A DNA stretch of 64,000 nucleotides from Gadus chalcogrammus (GCF_026213295.1 NC_079418.1:12317539-12381538); one strand, 5' to 3'. Shown: positions 1 to 63,053, counted from the first letter of the stretch. The notes: generated by a model not told the origin, from the sequence alone. Translations and numbers: made by a program.

Positions 1-742
1 AAGATCAGGTACAACACTAAGACACCAACACCCAACACTATCATGGTCTAACACCTCTTTATTTTACAGTTCAACACATTATGTGTAACGTTTAGCTACA
101 TCCAAAAGCATTCACATTGAGATCTATAGAGACCATCATCATGCTAACTGCGTGGTACCAGGGTACCTAGCGGTGGAAGACCTGCCGACAGTCCCACAAC
201 CGAGGCTCTGACAAACTAAAAGCTGAAAGCAGATCGTCCCAATTCTGTGGAGACTGGACCTTAGTGTAATCCAAACCTCGGAAAATATCATTGTAAGTAG
301 CTCTGCTAATGACAATTATTATGATACATTATACCACAGCAGTGTACTTTAGTACTTGATTCTGATGGCCCATCAGTTACCAAGTATGTGCCTTCTTTTT
401 CAGTAGCGGGAACGTTTAGCACCTCTGCTTAACGTTCACAATCGATAAGCTATAAATAAACAACGGTCAAATAAAACCATCATGGACAACCCAGAACCAA
501 TGCACTCAGAGTGCCGCCCGGGATTTTAATGTCAGTACATCAAGTGGATAAAAAAAATCTATACTGTTACAGATTAAGGCAGCTGATAACAAGTCGCTGG
601 GGAGCGGCGAGTGTCCCGTTTATGGACGGTGTGGCCTCGGCTGTCATCGCCCCGGACCTCGTTTCCCAGTAACGGGACAGCCCAGCGTTGTTTATTCCTT
701 GTGTATGGAGCATGCGCCTCAACCCCATGGCCCCCCCTGCAG
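1..742 (+). other. Intronic sequence of sh3pxd2b, upstream of first visible exon
   Basis: No exon, RNA gene or clear repeat was recognised here. The first visible coding exon starts at 743 in the middle of an SH3 domain, so the PX domain and earlier SH3 exons must lie left of the window. The stretch is therefore read as intron. Confidence 0.6.
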
Positions 743-3415
<2,673 letters not shown>

Positions 3416-5240
3416 GTACTAAGCGACGGCACCACCCTCCTGCCTTATCTTTTGTTATACGTTTAAAACAAAAAAAAAATCACTACTTTGTATTTAATTT
3501 GATTTTTCATTTTATTTATATGTATCCTTTTTTTTATTTGTTATTGTTACATTCCTTTTTTATACACAGTATGTGCTTTTAGTGAGCGTCAACCAGCAAT
3601 GAGCCCTTGTTACGCGGGGTTCTTAGACGTTTTTTTAATCAAATAAGCCTGTTTGTTTGCTTTACTTTTGGGTGCCATATATAGAGCTGAAGGGAGCCTC
3701 CGATTTGCAGTCGTTTATGTCGGGGTGGTTGAAATGTTCAATGCCATCGCCTTCGATGTTACTGTGCCTCAGTATGATACGCAAAATGCTTGATGTGTTT
3801 TTAGATATATGCAATTCAAATGATCATTGTTTGTTATGGATAGTTTAAAAAAAGAGAATAGGAACAGATGCTGCCGCATTAAATACAAAAAAAAAGTGAC
3901 AAAAAATTCAATCAATCGGTAAAAAAAACATTTTGGGCACAAGCGGTAAAATAATGTATAATTCTGGGGCATTACTTTGCCCGTTTGGACAGGAGACAGA
4001 AGATGGACAGGAAAGTAGGTTGAGGGATTGTAGTAAATAATCACAGGCTGGGACCGAACCAGGGTGGCCAAGAGGTCTAACGTTTGCGTGGGGGGCTGGC
4101 TCACTGGGGGTTCGCCACCCCCTGAATCCAATTATTTTTTGGTCAAGAAAAAGTATTCCTGCCAATAAAATGTTTCTCTTTTATATATATATAATTTTTT
4201 TTTTTTACATGTTTTTCTTCGACTGCATAATCAATTCAGCAGGCATTTTGTTAAAAATATGTGCACTTTTAATCCTTTGTTCAAGTGAGTTTGCACATGC
4301 TACAGAAAGTGGGATATACCAAGTGGGTTTTTTCTTTACGTTCTTGTTTACACTCAAAACGGATAAATCCAAAAAGGTTTTCTGTAAATACAGAACACAT
4401 CCAAATCGTCTCCTCTAGATCGTCCGTCTGGTTTACAAAAGGAAGGATTGGATGCCAATGAGCTCTTGTAAAAACAATTCAGTATTTTTCAGTCTATTCT
4501 CGTTTGCGAGCCAAACCTTGTTCAGATGAAACCATCAAATAATATTTTACATAAACGCTTGACTGGTCTCAAGTGTTGTAGGTAAACTAAAAATAGTTTT
4601 TAATGTACAGAAATAAAGTCTTTAACTTCTTACTTTTCATCAACGGGGTGTTATCTTAAATAAACAATTTTAGAAACACAAAGGGTCAAAAAAAGAGCAG
4701 TTGTCTTTTCAAGAAAAGAATTGAACGTTCCAGAGAAGCCTGACAATATCAATAAAATAAATTAATAACAATTGTTGGTGACAGTCACTAAAGCACTTAT
4801 ATCGTCTTCATGGTAGATTATTCAAAATATTTTGCTGTTTATTGCTAAAGATTGCTACAACACATTAGCTTAATAGCATTGAAGCGCCTTTGACAAAACT
4901 AGACAATATAGTTTGGACTAATGATGTTCTGCCTCTAGTTGCTTTGTGTTGAAACACACTATCAGTTTGTTTTCAGAGTGCTATTGTGTCCATCCCAATG
5001 CCCGTTTGTGAGCCTTCCACAAGGTACAGCTACTGGTTAGTCAGTGTTAAGCTTCGTATTTCAAAAGGTTCAAAGGGAGGAAAGCAATAATTTCAAATCT
5101 ACAATGATAAAAAGTTTGGAACGGTTGAACGATTCCTTCAGTACTGTATTCGGCCCCTTTGTTTGCCTATATGTCCTGTATTTCTCAGACTTATCTTACT
5201 GTCATATGAAGCCAATAAACATTTCCAACCTTACCTGTTG
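3416..5240 (+). other. sh3pxd2b: Probable 3' UTR of sh3pxd2b
   Basis: AT-rich sequence without coding signal after the stop. Candidate AATAAA signals lie at 4164-4169, 4612-4617, 4659-4664 and 5214-5219. The last is followed by a GT-rich stretch, making it a plausible distal poly(A) site. The true end cannot be fixed from sequence alone. Confidence 0.5.
5214..5219 (+). terminator. Candidate distal poly(A) signal of sh3pxd2b
   Basis: An AATAAA hexamer in GCCAATAAAC, with GTTGTTACTG and GTGTGAC downstream as possible GU-rich elements. Three earlier AATAAA hexamers could be used instead. Confidence 0.4.
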
Positions 5241-6891
5241 TTACTGACTCTAGTGTGACTTTAAACGTGTGTGACTTAGGCGTTATTAGCTCTAAATTGT
5301 ATTCAGTATAAATGATACAAAAACTTTAAGAATTAAAAATAATTATTTATTTCAGTTAACAGTTTTCCCTTCTAATTAACAGATTCAATCGCTCTCCAAA
5401 GCATGAGGTGTAAACGTAAGTGGAAAGGAGACATGGATTAGGCTGTTAACGCATGACAAATTATTTATTTACAATTGACGCATTTTTGGAGCAAAAAGAG
5501 GCGACACCTCAATATGTACCTGATTTAAAGAAGTTTAAATCTGCGAGCCCAGGTGCTCTAAAGACCCCAGCGTCCTCCTTCAAAAGCAGCAAGATCTTCA
5601 ACTTTATTTGTTTTAAGTTCTGGTTAATTCAGAAAAGAGCAAAACACTTTCATACACTTTCGATTGCATTTCGTATGTAATACCCCGATAAAAAAAGAAG
5701 GAAATTGGAACCCTGGTCCCCAAATATAGACATCGCTGCAAATATAATATATAAATATTGCACTTTAGGTTAGGGGACAGCACATTTAGTAAAGGCATAA
5801 ACGGTAAAACAATAGAACTTAACTTTTAATATATCACATTGTTTATGTCCTTCAAAGAAAACAGTACATTGCCTTGGCTTTGGTAAGATCCTCTCCAGTG
5901 TGGGGTCATTTCTGTTACAGTAAAAATACAAAGAAAGTCCTCATGGCAGAAAGAAAATATTACTAGCTGTCTCTAGTTTGTAAAAAATACCACCCTATAT
6001 CATAAATCTGTTAAAAATAAAATTGTTTAAGATATATTAAAGTATACCTCGATTTACGGCAGGCAATATTTACTTTGTGCATATAGAGTCCTCTTAAATA
6101 AAAAATCGAAAGAAAGATAAAAGTGAACATGGATATCCTTCAAACCCTGCATGTTGATTAGAAATACAAAGTACATTTAATTGCTCCTTAGATAGGATGT
6201 CCAGTAGTAATAAATATAGAAATAAAACGGCAGCCATGTCCTTTTGGAGATCTTTCTTTTCTTTGGAGGGGGGGCTTTGTATTCTGAACAAATTCAGATC
6301 GGAGAAAGCTTCGAGACTGCGTGTATGAATATAAAAATATAACCTATATTGATTGCTTAGCTTCATGCTCCAATACAACGCCAAACAGAAATTCATTCAG
6401 GGGGACGTCTCTTCCAGGGTGTCGATGGACATAAAAATAAAGATATATCTACTTCTGACCAACAAGTGTCCCAACATGTTGCCCTGTGGGGGATGGACAA
6501 TACACGGCCAGCGTACCAAGTGTAGGCCTTGTGTTAATCAAAGCAATAGCAGACAGAGTAGGCGGTCTAAACACTGAGACCACATGGTATCCCCTCCATA
6601 ATCATCTGGGGAGTGAGAGCTCAAAAAAGAGAAGAAAACATTTTGAAACATAAATATCTCCTACAACAAAACAAAAATCCCTCTTAATTCAAATGAATGG
6701 GGGATAAGGCAGCTGGAAGCAGCGGGCTATCACACGTGAGTGTGCATTTGTGTGTGTGGGAATATGGGTGTGACAGCATGTATCGATGTGTGTGTGTTTA
6801 TGCATGTATCTATGTGTGTGGTTATCTATGTATCCATGCGTGTGTGTGTGTGTGTGCATGTATTTATCTATCTGGCCCCGCAGGGGTGGGA
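5241..6891 (-). other. Probable 3' UTR of stk10 and short inter-gene interval
   Basis: AT-rich non-coding sequence beyond the stk10 stop on the minus strand. Several TTTATT hexamers (AATAAA on the minus strand) lie around 5340-5610 and are candidate stk10 poly(A) signals. The two convergent genes therefore end close together. Confidence 0.4.
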
Positions 6892-47260
<40,369 letters not shown>

Positions 47261-47321
47261 CGGTCTTTTTTGATGCAATGACGAATGATTAAAACGAACT
47301 CTACTTCCTTGTTGGGGTGCT

Positions 47322-47456
47322 GGACTCGGTCACTGGTGCAGGGGTTGGGGTGCTGGGCGGGGTCACTGATGCAGGGGTTGGGGTGCTGTGCGGGGTCACT
47401 GGTGAAGCGGTTGGGGTGCTGGGCGGGGTCGCTGGTGCAGGGGTTGGGGTGTTGCT
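47322..47456. repeat. 33-bp minisatellite, about 4 copies
   Basis: Units share GGGGTTGGGGTGCTGGGCGG and GGTCACTGGTGCA. Located just upstream of the stk10 promoter region. Confidence 0.9.
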
Positions 47457-47731
47457 GCCCAGTTTAATGACAAAGGAAGATAGTGGAAGTTTCTCGATCA
47501 TTGCAAGCCGGTATCGGTTTCACCCTGTTGCTAACTTGGTGACACACGTAAAAAGTACTTCTGACTCCTTGAAGACCAACTCGGGTATTCATTATTCTTA
47601 AATGTGCCTATAAATATCTCAAAGTTGTAAACATAATCCTAGACAGCATCACAGTGCCATCTTGTGGACTATTTGTGTCATTGCCTCACTGACTGTATTA
47701 CTGTATAGGGTTAGCTAATATAGATAATTAG

Positions 47732-47806
<75 letters not shown>
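47732..47806. repeat. (AAT)n trinucleotide microsatellite
   Basis: About 25 ATA units without interruption. Confidence 0.97.
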
Positions 47807-47807
<1 letters not shown>

Positions 47808-49439
47808 GCAACATCTTGGCTGGATCAAATCCTTCATATGTTCTGGGTTAATAAATTACATATATTCATTATGAATCAATCAATAGACACATATTTTGAA
47901 ATCCATTTTGAGATTTTTTTATTTGACAATGACAACCTAATCTTACTCTTTCGATGTCATAGACCACAATTCTGATTATGTAATAATGGTAAAGTTCCAT
48001 GACGTCGTGACTGAAGAAGTGTTTGCATGTATTTTGATTCACTGTCAATGTTTCACCTTTTTCATTCACATTTAAATATATTAAACTAACAAGAAAACTA
48101 TACTACACCTGGATACTATGCATCTTGGTTCAGTTCCCTTAGCCTTTGGAATTAAAATAGCCCCAAATCATCACATACCCTTCGCCACCACTACGCAGGA
48201 TGCATAGTATCCTGGATCCATGAAATAATTGGCTTTTAAAAATAAAAATTAATAATCTGCCTGCCTCTATGGGAATTTAACATAAGAGTGTCTATACTTA
48301 TACACCCTGTATTTTATTGGAGAACATTTATTTGTTTGCAAATACTTAATGCCATTTGTTTAATTAAGGCATTAAGATCAATTTCCAAAAGACGATTTTG
48401 TAGTCCTCTTTTTAGTGAACTTATGCCTACCACTGTAATACTGTTTTATATATCATGATTTGCAACTTTTTATAGAACATGAACACTACCCTTTGTGACC
48501 AGCAGAGTGAAGCTAGTCAGCAAACCATTTTTTTACAGGCATAGGATCATTTTAGGCTTACATAATTTAATCTTGCATTTCTAAGTCTGTTCAATGCAAT
48601 ATTTTGACACCACCTCAAAATTGTGCAATTTTTGTACACACTTATTTTCATTCACTACTCAGTCTATAAAAAGACAAGGGACATGAGCCTACGTGTCTAA
48701 AGTAAACTAACTCAAAGTTAGACTAAACAACCCACAAACCAACAAAACCTGAAACTGTGGTGCCCACTATGCATTAAACACAATGTAGTACTGCTGGCAA
48801 GTTCACCGGAAGTTCAGGTTGTCACCGTAGCAACCATTGATGTCTACCTCCAGCACAATACTTTTTCTTATCGTCACTTATGATCCAAATATCTGTTTTT
48901 TTTTTTTGTATGTGTTTGTTATTTCAAATCAATGTTAGTCATGCACTAGAGTTACATTTCCATAGGAATTCATCAGTCTGTTGAAGTCATGTTTATAAGG
49001 CTGTGGCATAGCGGCGAGATGGTTCAAATGAACTATTGCTATCTGACAATCCACAGCATTATTTTATTAGTGAGAGTCGGGGCATTAGCACAATGGTTGC
49101 AATGTAAATTGAAGATGAGGAACGTAACCATAATCAATTGTATTCCTCTCTTCTGAACTGTTTTCATGTCATCAAAAAGGGCTGCAAGGCTCTTTTGAAA
49201 ACCGTGTATAGTATTTATTTAATCACAACACAAAGAAACAAATGGTATTACCTCCTAATAGATATGTGAAAACACATTTTCTGATGTAAAAAAATGGCTA
49301 TATGACACAGCATGCAAAGATGCTGACGATATATCCACCCTCCTGGCCTCGCTCGCTACTTTTCATTTTCCTTTTCTGTCTCTCGACCGTCAGTAGATCC
49401 AAGCTCATTGAGGGCATTCCTACAAACCAAGAGAAGAAT

Positions 49440-49485
49440 GGGATTATGTGTTTGTATGTGTTTGTATGTGTGTGTGTGTGTGTGT

Positions 49486-49527
<42 letters not shown>

Positions 49528-49556
49528 TGTGTGTGTGTGTGTGTGTGTCTGTGTGT

Positions 49557-49625
<69 letters not shown>

Positions 49626-49660
49626 CGTGTTTGTGTTTGTGTTTGTGTGTGTGTGTTTGA
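49440..49660. repeat. (GT)n microsatellite, interrupted
   Basis: Long GT tract with occasional TA, GG and TC interruptions. Confidence 0.95.
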
Positions 49661-50869
49661 ACAGGCACTTGTGCCCAGCATAAAAAGGTCCTATAAAAGC
49701 CTCAACGTTACATTAGGTGATGAATTGACTCACTGGCTTAGCTGTGATATAAGTCACTCTCTAAGAGCACAGCATTGATGAGCAAACAGGAAATGAGAAA
49801 ATGAGAAAAAGAGTGCAACAGAGCAATAATCCAGACGAACACCGTAATTATAGCAGAGTTGATGTCATTTGAACTGAATAAACAAATGAATTAAAACATT
49901 GGAGGAATGCAAAAAAAATAAATGTGTATGTACGTATTTGTATTTACTAATCATTAATAGTTAAAAACCAAAGGATAGTGGGTGGAGATATGGAGGAACA
50001 ACGAAACATATAAGGACGTCTCAATGCAATATTTTGCATACAATGCCTCATAATAAATAAAAATAAAAAATATGTTTTGTTGTTGTCTATTACTACTAGG
50101 TAGAGATTATTATCAATCTTATTATACATTTTTAAACTGCAGGAAACACTTGTACAGTTGCTGGAGCTGGTCCGAATAGTCCTATTTATTCTCAATAAAA
50201 GTGAATTAACTTGTTAAATATAGAGAGCAGTAGAATTTAGGGAATCTCTCTGCCATAACATTATGTTTGTGTGATGTTGGAGAGAAAGAGGTTTCACTTA
50301 ATGCAGAGATGCAATTGGTCATAATCTGCATCATAAACCCTTTTTAATAAGGTCAGATTTCCTAGCCTGTTAAAATAGCATGCTGGTTAAGTCTCACTTT
50401 ATCCTAACTAGACTCTGGGGCGCATCATACCTGAGGCTACTGCTCCCTCTTTCATAACCCCAAAATCACTTATATTATGGGCTGTGAATGTTTGGATTCT
50501 AGAGCAACTAGGAGGACAGTTTTAACGCCTGTAGTCTTAGAATGTATCGTTAGAAGTGGTGTATTATTTAACATGGATTTATTTGTTAAGCTATTTAACC
50601 TGGATTCATTTTTTAAGCTGTGGGCAAGTGGAAGGTGAGTTTGAGGGTTCATGTTTAGAGTACCGGTAAATAAAAAGAAAGTGGGACCCTTAACCAAAAT
50701 TTTGTCATTTCAGAAACCACCATTATGCTTTTTTTTGCTCATTCCTGAGGCATAACCTTTAACTTCAATATCATCATTCAATTTAATATGATATGTTATG
50801 ATATCCATAATAATAATGTATTATGATGTCATACAATGTGAACAAATGTGGTGTAACCCGAAGTCATAG

Positions 50870-51345
50870 AACATGATGGAATGTGCTTTAAGGGGATGTG
50901 ATCTGATGAGTTGTGGTGTGATCTGATTTGATCTGTTGTGATCTGATGTGATCTGATGAGTTGTGGTGTGATCTGATTTGATCTGTTGTGATCTGATGTG
51001 CTATAAGGTGATGTGATGAGTTGTGTTGTGTTCTGTTGTGATCTGATGTGCTATAAGGTGATGTGATGAGTTGTGTTGTGATCTGTTGTGATCTGATGTG
51101 CTATAAGGTGATGTGATGAGTTGTGTTGTGATCTGTTGTGATCTGATGTGCTATAAGGTGATTTGATGAGTTGTGTTGTGATCTGTTGTGATCTGATGTG
51201 CTATAAGGTGATGTGATGAGTTGTGTTGTGATCTGTTGTGATCTGATGTGCTATAAGGTGATGTGATGAGTTGTGTTGTGATCTGTTGTGATCTGATGTG
51301 CTATAAGGTGATGTGATGAGTTGTGTTGTGATCTGATGTGATGTG
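50870..51345. repeat. 50-bp minisatellite, about 7 regular units plus diverged edge units
   Basis: The unit contains CTATAAGGTGATGTGATGAG and TTGTGTTGTGATCTG. The regular part runs about 51000-51310. The 5' edge has longer diverged units with internal GTGATCTGAT sub-repeats. Confidence 0.93.
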
Positions 51346-52806
51346 ATCTTATCGAGTCTTGATCGGATGATATGTGATCTGATGTGAACGGATGTTTTCT
51401 GACTGGCTGGTGCCCCACCTCTTGGCCTCACTGGGACTGGATGACGTAGAGCCTTCTCAGGGCCCGGGGCCGTTCAGGCACACAGAACATCCAGCCCCCA
51501 CGGGAGCGTCCATGGCTACGCGGGCCTTCACAGGCCTGCTCAGCACCAATGGAGGGATGGAGGGAGGTTTTACCTTGGCAGACTCAGGGCTTGAGAACAA
51601 CGACCTCAGGGCAAGGGAGGAATGAGGGGGGATGTACTTGCATTTAGGTGGATTTCAGAGTAAAGTTGGGATGACTTTTTGTCAAATTCCTTTACTAAAA
51701 AACTATTTTTCAATATTGATAGGTAGATAGAGTAGTATATAGTAGATATAGTAGATAGTATTATACAATGATAATAATATGTATATATCTATTCTATATA
51801 CGTATATACATATATGTGTAATTATATGATTATTTGTAGAATACATGCTTAAAAACATCACCAAATCACAACCATTTCAGGAACAAACAATAGCGATAAT
51901 CAAAGATGAATGGTAGATTAGTAGGCCTAACTGTTATAGTAATACAATAGAAAAACTGCAACTGAAAATACCTGAATAAATATTGAGTTTGACATAGCAA
52001 TTGGCACACACATGTACATGCATGCCTAGGTACAAGTCTGGAACGTATGCCATCGGGCGGCTCTGTGTAATAAGGCCAAAATGGACGTCATCCTTTATTC
52101 ATTCATTAATCCGATTTAAGCATTGTATACCGCATACACATCCGTATCAGATAAAATAAAAAACATTAAAAAAATAAGAAAAATGCATTTAAAAAAACTT
52201 CCTAAGCGTCAAATGTATTTCTTACTTCTGTGTTCTCCTGTAATATTTGTATTTTTTAATAGTAATATAACCAACATAAATCACACATTGTTTTTTCGTA
52301 TTTTATCCCCAAATGCATCTTCTACATTCTACCTTTGCTTTCACTTAGCGTTTCGGGGTCACGCTTTTGCTGAGCTGCCCGCTGGCTATCGCCGAGTCAT
52401 GGAAAGCACGTTGGTGGAGCAGGTCAGTGGGTAGCAGCCATGTGGTGGTTCCCAGCGGGGGCCGGTGACCGCAGGGGCCAGTGACCGCAGGGGCCAGTGA
52501 TCTGAGTGTACGGGGGGGGGGGGGGGGGGGGGCTGCACTAGCACTGCAGCAAATTCACAGGCACAGTCAGGTAGACAGGCAGCACAGTGACGCAGTGTCC
52601 CAGATGAGCCACGCTGAGCCGACGCCGAGATGAGGGGTCTTGTCTGGTCACGGCTGAAGAAAGGGCTTTATATGTCGATTGGCATATTCCTTTTCCTCTT
52701 GGGCCTGTGTGCAGTACCAGGCATGACTAATGTTTCACTCTCAAATCGATAAGGCAACTGCAGAACCAAGACTCCCTTCTTCTAGGTATGTCTTTATAAC
52801 CCAATG

Positions 52807-52808
<2 letters not shown>

Positions 52809-52866
<58 letters not shown>

Positions 52867-52883
52867 TGTTGTGTGGTGTGTGT

Positions 52884-52922
<39 letters not shown>

Positions 52923-53066
52923 GTGTTTTTGTGTGTGTGTGTATGTTTGTTCATACGTGTGTGCATGTGTCTGTGTGTGTGTGTCTGTGTGTGTGTGTGC
53001 GTGTTTCTGTGTGTGTATGTGCATATGTGTGTGAATGTGTGTGTCTGTTTGTGTGAGCATGTGTGT

Positions 53067-53150
<84 letters not shown>
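52809..53150. repeat. (GT)n-rich tract, complex
   Basis: GT dinucleotides with many single-base interruptions in the middle and pure runs at both ends. Confidence 0.95.
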
Positions 53151-53900
53151 GCGTGTGTGCTCATGCGTGCGTGTTTGAGTGTATTTTTTTTTTTTTCCTG
53201 TAGCGAAGTTTAGCCAATGACAATGTGTACTCGTTCCTCCAAATGAACATTTGTTTTATTGACCACAATCTTCATTATGATACACACGTTTCTAAAAGGA
53301 TTAACTGAGTACCAGAATGTTATTGTTTTCCTCCAGGTTGCCCCGTTCCTTCACTGATTCCTTGTTCCATTAAATGGAGTTGATGTCTCCAAGAGGACTC
53401 CATATTGGATCTGTGTTCGGGGACGAAGAGTGACATGGGGAGCAATTACCTGGGGAGGGCTTTGAAGAACCTGCTCTGTCAGCTAAAAGCCCAATAAATC
53501 AGAGTCAGAGTCAGACGACAGGAACAACAGAACTGGCAGAAGAGAGGGAGATGATGGTTTGATAGGAGCACATTTGTAGCAATGTAGCACTCGTTTATAA
53601 GGAATGCAGTCTTGCAGAACCCTGCATGGGTGCAGGTTTCACACTTTTGCACCAATTAATTTTAATCGGTCAAGGATGATTTGACACCCACTAACCCCAC
53701 TCTTTAAGCTTGCCTTGGTGCCCACTAACCCATAGGATGCTTTGATAGCCACTAACCTTACATTTATATGCTCTGATACCCAATAACCTTGCTCGTTAAG
53801 GTTATTGGCTACGCCCAGGGTATTGCCATACCTGGGTTAAGCTGTAACGCTGAAGTCCACAGAAAAACAGTGGCAGCAGCAACACTGAAGGCTGATTTTG

Positions 53901-54000
53901 NNNNNNNNNNNNNNNNNNNNNNNNNNNNNNNNNNNNNNNNNNNNNNNNNNNNNNNNNNNNNNNNNNNNNNNNNNNNNNNNNNNNNNNNNNNNNNNNNNNN
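53901..54000. other. Assembly gap (100 N)
   Basis: Exactly 100 N characters, a conventional placeholder for a gap of unknown size. Repeat-rich sequence borders it. Missing stk32a exons could lie in it. Confidence 0.98.
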
Positions 54001-54125
54001 ACAATCACATATATATACACACACAGAGGTGCAAACACATACACACACACACACACACATTCACATAAACACTGGCACGCACACACAGCTATCACAAACA
54101 CACGCTCACACACAGACACACACAG
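54001..54125. repeat. AC-rich tract next to the gap
   Basis: Imperfect AC repeat directly after the gap, a likely reason for the assembly break. Confidence 0.85.
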
Positions 54126-54884
54126 CTTAGCATGAACTAGCATGAAGTGCTCTTTGCAGAACATTATCCATCAATTATAGATCCAACTTCTACATCACAG
54201 TCCTAGAATAGGACTCAGACACCCAAGTGGCAGAAGTAGAAGCCAGACTTTGCTAACGCAGATACACAGACTAGATATGACATGGTATTCAAACCGTTAT
54301 TATCGTTTTTTTTGCGTGCAAAAGCAGAATTAATGCTACCTCAACTGTTTTTATTCCTTAACTGAGAGATCCCAGGCATCGCTGAATGTAAGCTCCTCCA
54401 TTGGTCTACCCGGAGTACTGTGATCCCAGGAATTTAATCCACTGGTCAGCGTCGTCATTTAGAGGCCACTCCACCACCAATAAAATACAAAAATAATGTG
54501 ATTTTTTTTCGGCTTTACTACAAAAGTTAAAGATGACCAAAAGAAAAGTGAAATCAAGGCCACAAGTACAAAAAAATCACCTTGTCTTGCAAACAGCTTC
54601 TTCTTTTTTTGTTGCCTAAATCCTTGTGCCGCAATTTTGAAAAATATCTGGCTATGTGTCACAGCTTGTCACCCCCCCCTCACAGCCCCTCTCCCCACCA
54701 CCCTCCTCTCCGCCACACGCTGTCCCTGTTACTCTGGCCCAATACGTCTCTGGCTCACACCCTGTGCGCATGGCAGCCATTTCACATCTCTCCTTCCGTT
54801 TAGTTAGCAGAGATACAATATTCGTTTGCCTCAAAGCACCAAAGTCATTGACAGAGTTTGAGTTGAATGAAATCGGATCATTAT

Positions 54885-54962
54885 TAATTGTTTTAAATTG
54901 AATTAAATTAAATTGAACTAAATGTATTGAATTGAATTGAATTGAATTTAACTGAACTGAAT
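54885..54962. repeat. (ATTGA)n pentanucleotide tract, imperfect
   Basis: Repeated AATTGAATTAAATTAAATTG and ATTGAATTGAATTGAATT. It could be a retroposon tail. Confidence 0.7.
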
Positions 54963-55404
54963 ATATTTAAATAGACCAGCTAATTTCCCAGCCCAAATCA
55001 CAAACCCACTTTCCTAAATCTTTTCCGTAAAGCTCTCTGTTATGCTCAGCCAGCAGCGCAATACAATGACGTCCAGAGGACAGCAGTCTGGCGCCATGCA
55101 GAACCCACATGGAGTGGGACACACACACACACACACCTGTTACACGCAGCGGTGAACTGTGCTGCAGGTGGGGGCTGGAGCCAGTAGTGACACAGGGAAA
55201 AGGGCGATTCTGGAACGCCTTTCTAGGACACATGAATAACACTTTATAAAACCATTATGTCCACTCGATCTAACTTTCATTGTTGCCCATGGAGACTGCA
55301 GTCTAAAGCGGGTCACATCCCGGTTGAGATGGGCTGTGGCGCAACATGTAGGGCAAGGACACATAGGGTTAGATCTTAGGTTTGATCGTATTTATGTGTC
55401 TCCC

Positions 55405-55449
55405 TCTCCCCCCCTCTCTCTCTCTCTGTCTCTCTCTCTCTCTCCCTCT

Positions 55450-55518
<69 letters not shown>

Positions 55519-55552
55519 TCTCTGTCTCTCTCTCTCTCTCGCTCCCTCTCCA
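55405..55552. repeat. (CT)n tract forming pyrimidine tract of stk32a exon
   Basis: CT-rich simple repeat with CC interruptions running directly into the acceptor CTCCCTCTCCAG. Confidence 0.93.
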
Positions 55553-55553
55553 G

Positions 55554-61831
<6,278 letters not shown>

Positions 61832-62689
61832 TGAGCCAAGTAGGGCAGGGATGGTCCATCCCTGGGTGAGACCATCCCTGGGCACGAGAGGGGTGCTGGA
61901 AGAGGTCGTTGTTGGGCCTGGTACTGGCTGTCCTCCATCCGGCCTGACGTAGGCCTGGTATCCCCAACGCCCCGGGGACGAAGGCCACTTGTAACATAGA
62001 CTGCATTTACGCAGCCAGTGGCGGTTATAGGCATGGGCGAAGCGGGCAGCCGCCCGGGGGTGGCATTATAAGATGACACCTGGTGCGAAGCAGTTTTCTA
62101 TGATCTATCATATCACCGGGTGGGGAAATGGCATATTGCCCCCCCCCTCCGGCTGCAGGCGCCCCTGCTTGCTGAGAAGGTGCCGTGCACAGAGGCTGTG
62201 TGAGAAGGGGGAAGGGGAGAGGGGCGCGGTGGAGGACAGTTCACCTCTGCGTCTTCCCAGATGGAACGGACAAGGGGGGGAACGGTCAGCGCTGATTGAT
62301 GTCCTTATTGAAGCCTTTAGGGTTAGGCGATAAACACACGGAGGAACGCGATCGCTGAGCTGCCCTGCCCCAACATTGCGTGAGACGTTAAACTCTAGCT
62401 AGAATTTGCAGCACACCATCATCCAAAATTTGACGTCAACAGACCAAAAATAGTCTGAAAGCCTACAGAAACTATAGATAGTGTGACAATCACATTAAAG
62501 AGACTCGGAGCAATGATTTACAAACTTTTTTTTTTGGTATAGAGCATTAGGCATACACTCACCCCTCAAATTTCTTGCAATTGAGAAATGTACGTTTCTC
62601 TTTCACTTATATTGTTATAATAAAGCATGGCTGTTAGTGCCTCGCCTGGGGTGCAATTCATTGTAAAACCGCCACTGTATGCAGCTCTT

Positions 62690-62930
62690 TTCTTACCAGA
62701 GGCAACCCAAAAGTGCTTTACAATATTGCCTCACATTCACCTATTCATGCACACATTCAAACACCCACGGCGGAGTCAACCAGGCAGGGCGACAGCCAGC
62801 TGGTTCAGGAGCAGTCAGGGTGAGGCCCCTTGCTCAGGGACACCTCGACACTCGGCTAGGAGGAGCCAGGTTTGAACTAGCAACCTTCCGGTTACCAGCC
62901 AACCCGCTCCACCTCCTGAGCCACATGCCG
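62690..62930 (-). mobile_element. tRNA-derived SINE, - orientation, different tail
   Basis: The head reads CTCAGGAGGTGGAGCGGGTT then GGTTGCTAGTTCAAACCTGG on the minus strand. The body is shared with the other copies (TGTCCCTGAGCAAGGGGCCT, GCTGGCTGTCGCCCTGCC), but the tail is GTAAAGCACTTTTGGGTTGC-like instead of CGCTTTGGATAAAAG. Confidence 0.8.
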
Positions 62931-63022
62931 CCCGGGGGTCACTCTGTCCTTGTCGAGGGGCACCTTCTTTAAAGGGAGGCGTTGAACGGAGGACCTTGAG
63001 GACTGAAGATCCCGTGGCACGT

Positions 63023-63053
63023 GTCCCGGGGCTAGTGGTGCTAGCCCCGGGAC
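63023..63053. repeat. Perfect 13-bp GC-rich hairpin
   Basis: GTCCCGGGGCTAG (63023-63035) and CTAGCCCCGGGAC (63041-63053) are exact reverse complements around TGGTG. Confidence 0.93.

Noticed and set aside
47322..47456. TP-rich reading frame (TPTPAPVTPPS) resembling the STK10 linker repeat
   Set aside because: A short 33-bp minisatellite upstream of the promoter. The unit length and sequence differ from the 15-bp coding repeat and no splice or start signals support coding; the similarity follows from G/C-rich composition.
51392..51625. Non-repetitive 77-codon open frame beside the 50-bp minisatellite
   Set aside because: No recognisable domain, no convincing splice sites and no match to the missing stk32a kinase exons.
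52350..52425. Candidate exon with CTTTCACTTAG acceptor and GAGCAG|GTCAGT donor
   Set aside because: Splice-like borders are present, but none of the three frames resembles an STK32 kinase segment, so it is not called.
53789..54164. Open frames spanning the N gap
   Set aside because: They exist only because N codons are not stops; there is no sequence evidence.
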